A stretch of 40,832 nt of DNA from DATJXG01 sp035500455 (lineage in GTDB: Bacteria; Acidobacteriota; Terriglobia; Terriglobales; Acidobacteriaceae): assembly GCA_035500455.1 (NCBI GenBank), contig DATJXG010000080.1, positions 1 through 40,832 of the forward strand, in the 5' to 3' direction. Shown piece by piece: positions 31,957 through 39,452 of the stretch (position 1 is its first letter; each line of letters opens with the position of its first letter). The notes beneath the pieces were generated by a model, which saw only the letters and a program-made list of their open reading frames with translations, had not been told where the DNA came from and did not search any database. Both the position numbers and the translations under genes were made by a program.

Positions 31957-32688
31957 ATGGCGCGTTATGCGATGGTCATCGACCAGGAACGCTGTGTCGG
32001 CTGCCAATCGTGCGCGGTGGCGTGCAAGTCGGAATGGGATGTGCCCAACGGCTTCGCCCGTACCCGGGTTCGCCAGGCAGGCGTCACCGGCTCTTTTCCC
32101 CGGCTCACCAGCGCCTTCTACGTTTCCCAGTGCAATCACTGCGACCGGCCCACGTGTGTGCCGGCCTGTCCCACCGGCGCGACCTATCAAGACGCCAATG
32201 GCATCGTTCGCGTGGACCGGGAGTTGTGCATCGGATGCGGCTCTTGCGTGGCGGCGTGTCCCTATGGCGCGCGCTACGTCAGCCCCACGCTCGGCAAAGT
32301 GGACAAATGCGATTTTTGTGCCAGCCGGGTGGAAAAGGGACTGGATCCGGCGTGTGTCGCAACTTGCCCCGCTCACGCCAAGATTTTCGGAAATCTGGAA
32401 GACACTTCCAGCGACGTATTCCGCATGGTGTACCGCGAAGGAGCGAAGCGGCTGGAAAGCAGCGAAGTTGCCATAGGACCCAACGTGTACTACCGGGGAA
32501 AACCAGAGCATGCCGACATGCTTCTGGCCAGCTTCCCGCTGCAAATGCCGCGGACCATCGCCGCCGGAAAAGTCTGGGCAAAAGTCGCGAACAAGCTCGT
32601 TTATTTTGCCATTGGCGCTACTTTCCTGGGACAGGCAGTGGCCTTCTTCCGCCAGTTGGCCGCGGGGGAGAAGCAGTTCGAGGACTAG
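31957..32688 (+). CDS. 4Fe-4S electron-transfer subunit (DmsB/PsrB/FdnH-like)
   Basis: 243 residues, 4 bp after the molybdoenzyme stop. Sixteen cysteines in four ferredoxin-like clusters: CVGCQSCAVAC (13-23), CNHCDRPTCVPAC, CIGCGSCVAAC and CDFCASRVEKG...CVATC, the pattern of the NrfC/DmsB/PsrB family. A C-terminal membrane helix (LVYFAIGATFLGQAVAFF, about residues 212-229) gives an extra anchor, as in formate dehydrogenase beta subunits. It carries electrons between the molybdenum site and the cytochrome b encoded next. Confidence 0.94.
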   Translation: MARYAMVIDQERCVGCQSCAVACKSEWDVPNGFARTRVRQAGVTGSFPRLTSAFYVSQCNHCDRPTCVPACPTGATYQDANGIVRVDRELCIGCGSCVAACPYGARYVSPTLGKVDKCDFCASRVEKGLDPACVATCPAHAKIFGNLEDTSSDVFRMVYREGAKRLESSEVAIGPNVYYRGKPEHADMLLASFPLQMPRTIAAGKVWAKVANKLVYFAIGATFLGQAVAFFRQLAAGEKQFED

Positions 32689-32696
32689 GAGTTCCT

Positions 32697-33569
32697 ATGC
32701 AGGCTCATGCCATTCCCGAATTTCCGCTTCCGCTGTCGCCTGACCAGGCCGAGGCCATGGCACAGCGCCAGATCAAGAAACACCACGTGGCTATCGTGCT
32801 GCTGCACTGGTTCAACGCCATCGTCTGGATGCTGGAACTTAGCACCGGCTCCGCCCTGATCGTGGCGCCGGCCTACCGCTTCATGCCGTGGTGGTACTTG
32901 TCGATGATGGCGGGCATATTTGGCAGCCGGGCCAACATGCTGCGCTTCCATATCGCCGTCGGTCTCCTCTGGATCATCGTGTTTCTGGTGTACGCCATTT
33001 TCGGCTTCCGCAACTACCTGCACCAGGAAGTGCTAAGGCGGGAGATCGCGCTCGACCATGACGACTTCGACTGGCTGCGCATACGGCTGCTCAGGCTCCT
33101 GGGCCGCAGTCAGGCTGCTTTGCCGAAGCAAGGGGTCTACAACGCCGGCCAGAAGATGTTTGCTCTGCTGGTTTATTCCGCCGTCCCATTCATTATGATC
33201 ACCGGCCTGATTATGACCTTTCACCTCGGCACTGCCCTGGTTGCGTGGTCGATGGTGCTGCACTTCCTGCTGGTGGGAATGGTCGTTTCCGGGCTGATGA
33301 TCCACGTCTATATGGGGGCGGTCTTCCCGGAGGAGCGACAGGCTTTTTACTCGATGATCACCGGTATGGTGAACGAACTCTATGCCTATCGTCATCACTT
33401 TAAATGGTGGAGGGAGGTCAGGATCAACGAAGAAGCGTGGAGGCAGGAATGGATGGGTGAATACAGCCAGGACAAAACTCTGCCTTCTCACACAGGCGAC
33501 CGCGCTCCCCTCGTACCAGAAAATGCGGAGGCGGATGCGCGAAACAGCGGAGAGGGGGTACCATCGTGA
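32697..33569 (+). CDS. Cytochrome b membrane subunit (FdnI/FdoI-like)
   Basis: 290 residues from ATG 32697 with AGGAG seven bases upstream. Four transmembrane helices with haem-ligand His candidates: HHVAIVLLHWFNAIVW (about 28-41), FHIAVGLLWIIVFLVYAIF, FALLVYSAVPFIMITGLIM, and WSMVLHFLLVGMVVSGLMIHVYMG. The pattern is that of two-haem cytochrome b subunits of formate dehydrogenase N and related complexes. The hydrophilic C-terminal tail is long (about 60 residues). Its stop overlaps the ArsR-type gene by four bases. It exchanges electrons with the quinone pool. Confidence 0.92.
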   Translation: MQAHAIPEFPLPLSPDQAEAMAQRQIKKHHVAIVLLHWFNAIVWMLELSTGSALIVAPAYRFMPWWYLSMMAGIFGSRANMLRFHIAVGLLWIIVFLVYAIFGFRNYLHQEVLRREIALDHDDFDWLRIRLLRLLGRSQAALPKQGVYNAGQKMFALLVYSAVPFIMITGLIMTFHLGTALVAWSMVLHFLLVGMVVSGLMIHVYMGAVFPEERQAFYSMITGMVNELYAYRHHFKWWREVRINEEAWRQEWMGEYSQDKTLPSHTGDRAPLVPENAEADARNSGEGVPS

Positions 33570-33955
33570 GTGCAGCCATCAACTTGGCGACAGAGCTTCT
33601 CGAACGGAGCGGCCGGCCTATGGGGAACACGAAGCGCCCCAGCGTGGAACAGGAAGTATTGGAAAGGCAGGTGCTGATCTGCAAAGCATTCGCGAACTCG
33701 ACCCGCCTGCACATGTTGGAATTGCTGGGCAAGCGTGACTGGTCAGCTCAGGACCTGCAAAAGGAGTTGGGCGTTTCAAGGGCCAACTTGTCACAGCATG
33801 TAACCGTGCTGAGAGGGGCGGGCGTGATTCTACGGAGCCGCCGGGGCAAGCAGGTGTATTTTTCGCTCGCCATGCCAGAGGTAAAGACCGCGTGTCAGCT
33901 AATTCGCAATGTGCTTCGCGCGCAAATTCGAAACGGCAAGCAACTGGCGGTCTGA
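33566..33955 (+). CDS. ArsR-family winged-helix transcriptional regulator
   Basis: 129 residues from GTG 33566, overlapping the cytochrome b stop (GTGA). Winged-helix fold: helix ICKAFANSTRLHMLELLG, helix-turn-helix SAQDLQKELGVSRANLSQHVTVL, wing ILRSRRGKQVYFSL. It has two cysteines only, Cys39 and Cys110, 71 residues apart, in the helices that carry the sulphur- or metal-sensing residues in several ArsR members, so a dithiol or soft-metal switch is possible. No classical CxCxxC arsenic site. Most likely the repressor of its own operon through the palindrome at 27361-27382. Confidence 0.88.
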   Translation: MSAAINLATELLERSGRPMGNTKRPSVEQEVLERQVLICKAFANSTRLHMLELLGKRDWSAQDLQKELGVSRANLSQHVTVLRGAGVILRSRRGKQVYFSLAMPEVKTACQLIRNVLRAQIRNGKQLAV

Positions 33956-33960
33956 GAAAA

Positions 33961-34278
33961 TCATTTCGGACGGCTCCCGTCCTCAATCCAGGTCATGGCG
34001 CGGGTGGCCGCCGGCAGCCCCAGTGTAGTGATGGCCAGTACGGCTACGTGATTCATTTCCTGTGGCGTCACGCCGCTCTTGCGGGCGTTGCGAACCGCCG
34101 AGTGGGTTGCACCCTCCAGCCCCGCTCCTATCGACAGTGCGAGCTTCACCAGGCGGCGGCATTTTTCGTCGAGCGGTCCGGCCTCGTGGCAGCGTTCCCC
34201 CAGTTCGGTGAACGCCTCCCATACATCCGCATGACGGCGCTGAAAATCAGTAACTGCTCTAGGCATTCGTTTCGACAC
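33961..34278 (-). CDS. Carboxymuconolactone decarboxylase (AhpD)-family protein lacking redox cysteines
   Basis: 105 residues. CMD/AhpD-like all-helical fold: FQRRHADVWEAFTELGERCHEAGPLD, KLALSIGAGLEGATHSAVRNARKSGVTPQEMNHVAVL. In AhpD the active site is CxxCxxxH; here the corresponding segment is EGATHSAV with the His but no Cys, so alkylhydroperoxidase activity is not expected. The real activity is unknown. It converges with the ArsR-type gene, 5 bp apart, and follows the oxoacid oxidoreductase genes on the same strand after 156 bp that contain a short tandem repeat; it may be the last gene of that operon. Confidence 0.85.
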   Translation of the reverse strand: MSKRMPRAVTDFQRRHADVWEAFTELGERCHEAGPLDEKCRRLVKLALSIGAGLEGATHSAVRNARKSGVTPQEMNHVAVLAITTLGLPAATRAMTWIEDGSRPK

Positions 34279-34386
34279 GTGGTTGCCTCCCGCTCCTTCG
34301 ATCTTACTGGCCGGAAAGGACGTCGAGAAGAAAATATCCCGACGAATCTGGGCGGCCCGCGAAAAATACCGCCCCAGCTATGAAGG

Positions 34387-34420
34387 ATTGCGGTCCAAAC
34401 AAGATTGCTGTCCAAACGAG
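34387..34420. repeat. Two tandem 17-bp units
   Basis: ATTGCGGTCCAAACAAG (34387-34403) is followed directly by ATTGCTGTCCAAACGAG (34404-34420), 15 of 17 bases identical, in the gap after the fused beta-gamma gene. Confidence 0.75.
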
Positions 34421-34434
34421 TGCAGAAGGGCAGA

Positions 34435-35931
34435 TCAGGCGAACCCGTCCGGCTGACTGACGGGGCCGAAGTTCATTTTGCGGACGAGGAAGTCCCGGCC
34501 CGCAGCCAGTGCCCGCAGGTCAACCTCCAACAGAGCGCTGTTTCTCACTTTGCGCTCCAGTAACTGGACCGCAGTAGTGGGATCGAGGCAGCGAGTTTGC
34601 TCCAGCAAAGCGCCCATCATTACCATGTTGGCGGCCTTGGCCGAGCCCAGTTCGTCGGCGATCTGGGAGGCTGGGATGCAGGCGACCAGAGCCTCGGGGC
34701 TGACGAATTCCTGAGGCAAGGCATGCGCGTTATAGAGAATGAACCCCTCTGCCGGCACATCCGACGAAAATTTACGCAGTGAGAGTTCGTTCATCGCGAT
34801 CAGCACGTCGGGATGCGAGTGCAGGGGCGATCCAATGCGCCCCGTGGCCAGCTCCACATAACAATGCGCGCTTCCGGAACGCATTTCGGGGCCATACGCG
34901 GGCAGCCAGCTCACCTCCAGGCCCTCGCGCATACCCATTTCCGCCAGCAACTGCCCCAGGAGCAGCACGCCCTGGCCGCCGAATCCGGCGACATTAATGT
35001 TGAGTTCCTTGAAGTCTGGTCTATGCTTCCGCTCAATCAAGGCCTTGCTGGCGTCGGGAGCAATTTCCAGAACTTCCGCGACAGATTTCCGTAACAAAAC
35101 TTGGTCTGGCGGCAAGGGTTCTTTGCGGTCCCTGAAAACAGAAAGTGGAAACTCCGGAACCATCTTTTCCAAGATCCAACTGCGCGCCGCGACCGGATCC
35201 TTGTTCCAGATCGTCGGGCAGGGAGAAAGAATCTCAACGAAGGAGAAGCCTAATCCGTCACGCTGGATTTCCAATGCTTTGCGAACCGCCCGCCGGGCCC
35301 GCATGATGTTCTTGTTATCGCAGAGCGCCACCCGCTCGATATAGGCGGGCGCCTGCAACGTCGCGAGCAGCTCCGCCATGTGCAGCGGAAAGCCCTCGTT
35401 AGACGGGCGGCGGCCCCAGGGAGAGGTCGTACTCTTCTCGCCTACCAGAGTGGTGGGCGCCATCTGTCCGCCAGTCATGCCGTAAATGCCATTGTTGATA
35501 AAGAAGACCGTGATCTTCTCTCCCCGGTTGGCGGCATGGACAATTTCCGCCGTCCCGATGGCCGCCAGGTCGCCGTCGCCTTGGTAAGAAATCACCATCT
35601 TGTCAGGGCAGGCACGCTTGATGCCGGTAGCCGCCGCCGGCGCGCGGCCATGTGCCACCTGCACGTTGCCGACATCGAAATAGTAGTAGGCGAAGACTGA
35701 ACAGCCGACTGGACTCACCAGGATGGTGTCGTTCTGCAGCCCCATATCCTGCAGGGCCTCGGCGATCAGCTTGTGCACCAGGCCGTGCCCGCAGCCGGGG
35801 CAGTAGTGAGTCTGATGCTGCAGATCTGACTTGCGCTCATAGATGTCGTAAAAAACGGAAGACCTGGAGTGTACCGGAGAGTACAGTTCCGCTTCGGGAG
35901 TCTCCAAGTCGATGCTCGCATCAGCCGCCAT
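34435..35931 (-). CDS. 2-oxoacid:ferredoxin oxidoreductase, fused beta (TPP) and gamma subunits
   Basis: 498 residues. The N-terminal part (about 1-300) is the thiamine-diphosphate beta subunit: HYCPGCGHG near residues 42-49 and the TPP/Mg motif GDGDLAAIGTAEIVHAANRG...FFINN near 117-150. After a linker, residues about 312-490 form the gamma subunit, starting INVAGFGGQGVLLLGQLLAEMG, with LPAYGPEMRSGSAHCYV. Beta and gamma are usually separate genes in VOR/KOR-type enzymes, so this fusion is notable. With the alpha and ferredoxin subunits directly upstream it oxidatively decarboxylates a 2-oxoacid to acyl-CoA with reduction of ferredoxin, or runs the reverse. Specificity (branched-chain, 2-oxoglutarate, pyruvate) is not certain. 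18 bp after the alpha gene. Confidence 0.92.
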   Translation of the reverse strand: MAADASIDLETPEAELYSPVHSRSSVFYDIYERKSDLQHQTHYCPGCGHGLVHKLIAEALQDMGLQNDTILVSPVGCSVFAYYYFDVGNVQVAHGRAPAAATGIKRACPDKMVISYQGDGDLAAIGTAEIVHAANRGEKITVFFINNGIYGMTGGQMAPTTLVGEKSTTSPWGRRPSNEGFPLHMAELLATLQAPAYIERVALCDNKNIMRARRAVRKALEIQRDGLGFSFVEILSPCPTIWNKDPVAARSWILEKMVPEFPLSVFRDRKEPLPPDQVLLRKSVAEVLEIAPDASKALIERKHRPDFKELNINVAGFGGQGVLLLGQLLAEMGMREGLEVSWLPAYGPEMRSGSAHCYVELATGRIGSPLHSHPDVLIAMNELSLRKFSSDVPAEGFILYNAHALPQEFVSPEALVACIPASQIADELGSAKAANMVMMGALLEQTRCLDPTTAVQLLERKVRNSALLEVDLRALAAGRDFLVRKMNFGPVSQPDGFA

Positions 35932-35949
35932 AAGTCCTCCTGCAAGCCT

Positions 35950-37026
35950 TTAGTCGACTCGATTGGCAAAAACGTCGACCCGTACCGCCAGGCGCTCTTC
36001 CACTTGCATGCGCAGTTCCTCAACCGAGGGCACATTCCCACCCACGCGGCCGTAAAAATCAACGTGCTTCTTCCCATTCAATGCCAAACGCACGTCCTCA
36101 AGCATTTGGCCGTTGCTCAATTCCACAACCAGCACGTTGGCGGCACGGGATGCCGCGGCGGCCAGGGCGCGCGAGGGGAATGGCCACAGCGTGATCGGAC
36201 GGAACAGGCCGACTGGCAGGCCTTCCGCGCGGGCGTCCTCCACCATGGAACGCAGAACCCGGGAGACGATGCCGAAACCTACCACCAGTATTTCCGCGTC
36301 TTCGGCGGCGTAGAGTTCGTATCGCGGCTCGCTGTTTTGAGCGCGGATATATTTGGCCTCCAGCCGCCGCTCATGCGCTTCGAGTTCGTCTGGTTCCAGA
36401 TAGATCGAGCTGATCAGGTTGGCGCGAGTCTCGGGCGTGCCTTTCACCGCCCAGAGCTTATCCGGAACTGCCGCTTCGCGGTACTCAAGATCAAGCGGCT
36501 CCATCATCTGGCCGGTGAAGCCGTCGGCCAGGACGATGGCCGGGTTGCGGTACCTGTCGGCGAGGTCAAAGGCCAGCATGGTGAGTTCGGCCATCTCTTG
36601 CACCGATGCCGGGGCGAGCACAAGATTGCGGTAGTTGCCATGCCCTCCGCCCTTCACGGTCGCAAAGTAGTCCCCCTGCTCGGGAGCAATGTTGCCCAGG
36701 CCGGGGCCGCCACGCATCACATCAACGATCACGCAGGGCAATTCCGCTCCCGCAAGATACGAGATGCCTTCCTGCATCAGGCTGAGGCCGGGGCCTGAAG
36801 ACGCGGTCATAACGCGAGCACCGGCCGCGGCCGCGCCATAGACCATGTTGATGGCCGCAACTTCGCTCTCCGCCTGCACGAAGGTCCCACCAACCTGAGG
36901 CAGGTGAAGCGCTGCTGCTTCGGCGATTTCGCTGGCGGGGGTGATGGGGTAGCCATAGTAGGCGTTGCATCCGGCGAGTAAGGCGCCTTTCACCACCGCG
37001 ACGTTGCCTTTACATAGCTGTCGCAT
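35950..37026 (-). CDS. 2-oxoacid:ferredoxin oxidoreductase alpha subunit (VorB/KorA-like)
   Basis: 358 residues from ATG 37026, chosen for the GGAGG six bases upstream; it overlaps the ferredoxin gene by 17 bp. A GTG at 37044 would add six residues. Pyrimidine-domain features: GNVAVVKGALLAGCNAYYGYPITPASEI, FVQAESEVAAINMVYGAAAAGARVMTASSGPG, and the C-terminal VELSNGQMLEDVR block of the transketolase C domain. It pairs with the fused beta-gamma protein and the two-cluster ferredoxin subunit to make a VorDBAC-type enzyme. Confidence 0.93.
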   Translation of the reverse strand: MRQLCKGNVAVVKGALLAGCNAYYGYPITPASEIAEAAALHLPQVGGTFVQAESEVAAINMVYGAAAAGARVMTASSGPGLSLMQEGISYLAGAELPCVIVDVMRGGPGLGNIAPEQGDYFATVKGGGHGNYRNLVLAPASVQEMAELTMLAFDLADRYRNPAIVLADGFTGQMMEPLDLEYREAAVPDKLWAVKGTPETRANLISSIYLEPDELEAHERRLEAKYIRAQNSEPRYELYAAEDAEILVVGFGIVSRVLRSMVEDARAEGLPVGLFRPITLWPFPSRALAAAASRAANVLVVELSNGQMLEDVRLALNGKKHVDFYGRVGGNVPSVEELRMQVEERLAVRVDVFANRVD

Positions 37027-37291
37027 GTTCACCTCCGGATCCACGGACCACAGCTTTGGATGGCGCGGCCAGGCGGCGGTACACCGTGATCGCGCCCGGC
37101 TCCGGACAACAATAGAAGCAGATCCCGCACCCTGTGCAGTCCTGGCCCGTGTAACGGGCGGGATGCACTCCGTACGAACTCAGCTCCGGAGCCAGCACCA
37201 GGCACTTTGGCGGACAAGATTCGATGCACAGTCCGCAGCCCTTACATTCCTCGTCGCTGATGGTGACTCTGCCTCGTGCCTGCTCTGCCAT
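37010..37291 (-). CDS. Two-cluster ferredoxin, delta subunit of 2-oxoacid oxidoreductase
   Basis: 93 residues from ATG 37291, preceded by GAGGTGAG; a longer frame from 37342 runs into the CoA-transferase gene and lacks a start signal. Two 4Fe-4S clusters of the ferredoxin type: CKGCGLCIESCPPKC and CTGCGICFYCCPEPG, the usual VorD/KorD arrangement. Five bp after the CoA-transferase stop and overlapping the alpha gene by 17 bp, so tight translational coupling is expected. It is the electron outlet of the oxidoreductase. Confidence 0.92.
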   Translation of the reverse strand: MAEQARGRVTISDEECKGCGLCIESCPPKCLVLAPELSSYGVHPARYTGQDCTGCGICFYCCPEPGAITVYRRLAAPSKAVVRGSGGEHATAM

Positions 37292-37296
37292 GGCTC

Positions 37297-38628
37297 TCAC
37301 CTCGATGCCACAAGCTCTTCTTTCTGCGGCCGCTGCAACCATTTGGTCTTTTCGCAGTACTGGTACAGCTCTTCCCGGAACTGTGGGTGCGCGATCTCAA
37401 TCAGCGCGATGGCTCTCTCGCGGATCGATTTCCCGTGAAGATAGGCAATGCCATATTCGGTCACAACGTAACGCACCAGGCCACGCGAGGTTACTACCCC
37501 GGCGCCAGGACTCAGCATGGGAACAATCCGCGAAATCGTCCCTTGCTTGGCGGTGGACGCCATGGCGATGATGGGCTTGCCGCCCTTGGAGTAAGAAGCG
37601 CCCCGGATGAAGTCCACCTGCCCACCGATGCCGCTGAAGAACTGATTGCCGATCGAATCCGAGCACACCTGGCCGGTCAAATCGATCTGCAATGCGGAAT
37701 TGATCGCGACCATATTATCGTTGCGCGCGATGAAAGCCGGATGGTTGGTGTACGCCGTGGGGTGGAACTCAAAGATCGGATTGTTGTCCACGAAGTCGAA
37801 CATCTTCTTGGTGCCCAGCACAAAACCCGCGATGATCTTGCGCGGTTTGAAGGTCTTACGCGCTCCCGTGATAACCCCCGCCTCCACCAGTTCAATTACT
37901 CCGTCAGACACGAGTTCGCTGTGAACGCCCAGGTCTCTGCGGTCTTTCAGGAAGGGAAGCACCGCATCGGGAATGCCGCCGATACCGGTCTGCAATACCG
38001 AGCCGTCATCGATCAGATTGGCTACATGTTTCGCGATCGACACATGCACATCGGTGACCCTTTGCGGTTTGAGTTCACACAACGGACGCGAGGAATCGAC
38101 AATGGCGTCGATCTTGCTTACGTGGATGAAGCTGTCGCCGTAAGTGCGTGGCATCTGGTCGTTAATCTGTGCGATAACGTGGCGCGCGCATTTCGCCGCA
38201 GTGAGAGAGGTATCGACACCTACCCCGAAGCTGCAGAATCCATGCGCGTCCGGCGGCGACAACTGGAGCAGAGCCACGTCGAGGGGCATTTCCCCGCTTT
38301 CGAACAGCTGCTCAATTTCTCCCAGGTAGATAGGCGTGTAATCCGCGCGCCCCTCATTAATGGCATCACGCACGTTGCCGCCGATGAACATGGCATTGTG
38401 GCGAAAGTGCCCGGCCATTTCCGGCGCTACGTAAGGAGCGCAACCCACGGTCATCATGTGGACGATTTCCACGTCCTTCACCTGAGGACCTCGGCGCATG
38501 AGCGCCTCTACCAGGGTCTCCGGTTCGGCGCATCCCGGCTGGATGTAAACCCGCATTCCGGACCCAACCCACTGCAGCGCCTGATCGGCGCTGCACAGCT
38601 TGTACTTATATTCAAGTTCCCACGACAT
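37297..38628 (-). CDS. Acetyl-CoA hydrolase/4-hydroxybutyrate CoA-transferase family protein
   Basis: 443 residues from ATG 38628 (GAGGGG upstream). Two-domain family-I CoA-transferase: N-terminal GSGMRVYIQPGCAEPETLVEAL, oxyanion loop QTGIGGIPDAVL (about 213-224), and the catalytic Glu238 in VHSELVSDGV that forms the glutamyl-CoA intermediate. The C-terminal acetyl-CoA-hydrolase domain shows GGQVDFIRGASYSKGGKPIIAM and VTEYGIAYLHGKSIRERA. It would convert the acyl-CoA from the oxidoreductase to a free acid, conserving CoA, or activate the acid for the reverse reaction. Second gene of the leftward operon, 15 bp after the RsbRD_N-type gene. Confidence 0.92.
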   Translation of the reverse strand: MSWELEYKYKLCSADQALQWVGSGMRVYIQPGCAEPETLVEALMRRGPQVKDVEIVHMMTVGCAPYVAPEMAGHFRHNAMFIGGNVRDAINEGRADYTPIYLGEIEQLFESGEMPLDVALLQLSPPDAHGFCSFGVGVDTSLTAAKCARHVIAQINDQMPRTYGDSFIHVSKIDAIVDSSRPLCELKPQRVTDVHVSIAKHVANLIDDGSVLQTGIGGIPDAVLPFLKDRRDLGVHSELVSDGVIELVEAGVITGARKTFKPRKIIAGFVLGTKKMFDFVDNNPIFEFHPTAYTNHPAFIARNDNMVAINSALQIDLTGQVCSDSIGNQFFSGIGGQVDFIRGASYSKGGKPIIAMASTAKQGTISRIVPMLSPGAGVVTSRGLVRYVVTEYGIAYLHGKSIRERAIALIEIAHPQFREELYQYCEKTKWLQRPQKEELVASR

Positions 38629-38643
38629 CAAATCATCCCCTCG

Positions 38644-39120
38644 CTAAGCTGCTGGATGGATGGGGGTTTGCTTCTTGACAGTCTCTTCCATGGCCCGCTC
38701 GTGGCCCACGGCGGCAAAGTAAATCGCTTGGTCGAAAAACTTGTCCAGCAACTGCAGCAACTCCTGCTTTCCGAATATCTCCACCACGCGGTCGGGCGAA
38801 GACTCATTCAAAATGTATTCCCAGAGATTTTCTTTGGTGAGGATGATGGCCCAGATTAACTGGCTCAGCGGCACTTCTTGGCGGGCCCGCCGCGCGCCGA
38901 TCTGCATATAGCGCTCCGCGACATCTCCGGCGCTGCTGCCTACGAGCCATTCTCCTAAGTGCCGGTAAATCTCGTACACCCGCTGCTTCAATTCATCTGA
39001 CGGCACATTCCGGCAATAGTCCCTGGTATGCGGGGACTCCTGCACCTTGCTCAGAAGTCCATGGGCCAGGGCGTCGGAATGGGTCTCAATGAGATGGACA
39101 AGCCGATAGGTCAGCATCAT
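38644..39120 (-). CDS. RsbRD_N-type helical sensor domain protein
   Basis: 158 residues. Start at ATG 39120 five bases after GGAGG; a second ATG follows directly, and a GTG at 39126 overlaps the ribosome site. All-helical, no membrane segment: LVHLIETHSDALAHGLLSKVQ, LKQRVYEIYRHLGEWLVG, ERYMQIGARRARQEVPLSQLIWAIILTKENLWEYI. The pattern (IE...SD..A, YxxLGxxRxxEGIPLSELVxALxLxK) matches the globin-like RsbR/RsbRD N-terminal domain as a stand-alone protein. Such proteins are sensor modules; here it heads an anaerobic-type carbon metabolism operon, so it may sense a metabolite or redox state, but no effector domain is present. Confidence 0.78.
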   Translation of the reverse strand: MMLTYRLVHLIETHSDALAHGLLSKVQESPHTRDYCRNVPSDELKQRVYEIYRHLGEWLVGSSAGDVAERYMQIGARRARQEVPLSQLIWAIILTKENLWEYILNESSPDRVVEIFGKQELLQLLDKFFDQAIYFAAVGHERAMEETVKKQTPIHPAA

Positions 39121-39133
39121 AACCACCTCCCAA

Positions 39134-39161
39134 GGCTCCCTCTAGACGGCTCCCTCTAGAC
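39134..39161. repeat. Perfect tandem duplication of 14 bp in the leader of the leftward operon
   Basis: GGCTCCCTCTAGAC occurs twice head to tail (39134-39147 and 39148-39161), 14 bases before the start region of the RsbRD_N-type gene, so it lies in the probable 5' leader on the minus strand. Each unit contains CTAG. Confidence 0.85.
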
Positions 39162-39213
39162 AAATTCTCCACCCCTGCCGCTTGGAGAACGATGACGAGC
39201 CGCACTCGCCGGG

Positions 39214-39228
39214 GTGACCGGAATCACA
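39214..39228 (-). promoter_or_regulatory. CRP/FNR-type palindrome upstream of the leftward oxoacid operon
   Basis: GTGA-CCGGAA-TCAC-A (39214-39228) shares GTGAccgg..TCACA with the site at 5575. It lies 94 bases before the ATG at 39120 (centre to start about 100). No clear -10 is seen at the matching distance, so the exact promoter is open. Confidence 0.45.
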
Positions 39229-39313
39229 GAAAGTCGGCGGCAAACTGCTCCATTTTTCAGAGATTCAACCTGGAATGGAAACCCGCACCCCTCAACTCAT
39301 TTAGACAAGCAGC

Positions 39314-39370
39314 TTGACGTGACCATGTTTTGACGACGGTTTGACGCTACGACGAAGGGATTGCTATGAT
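39314..39370 (+). promoter_or_regulatory. Promoter of the initiator tRNA with three TTGACG copies
   Basis: TTGACG occurs at 39314, 39330 and 39341. The last, with an 18-bp spacer and TATGAT at 39365-39370, makes a strong sigma-70-type promoter whose start (about 39377) coincides with the first base of the tRNA. The two upstream copies may be extra -35 elements or a binding site. Confidence 0.7.
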
Positions 39371-39375
39371 CGTAC

Positions 39376-39452
<77 letters not shown>

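Noticed and set aside
35869..36798. 309-codon open frame on the plus strand
   Set aside because: Antisense of the oxoacid oxidoreductase alpha subunit.
37276..38859. 527-codon open frame on the plus strand
   Set aside because: Antisense shadow of the CoA-transferase, which has full family motifs and a ribosome site; the shadow shows no domain.
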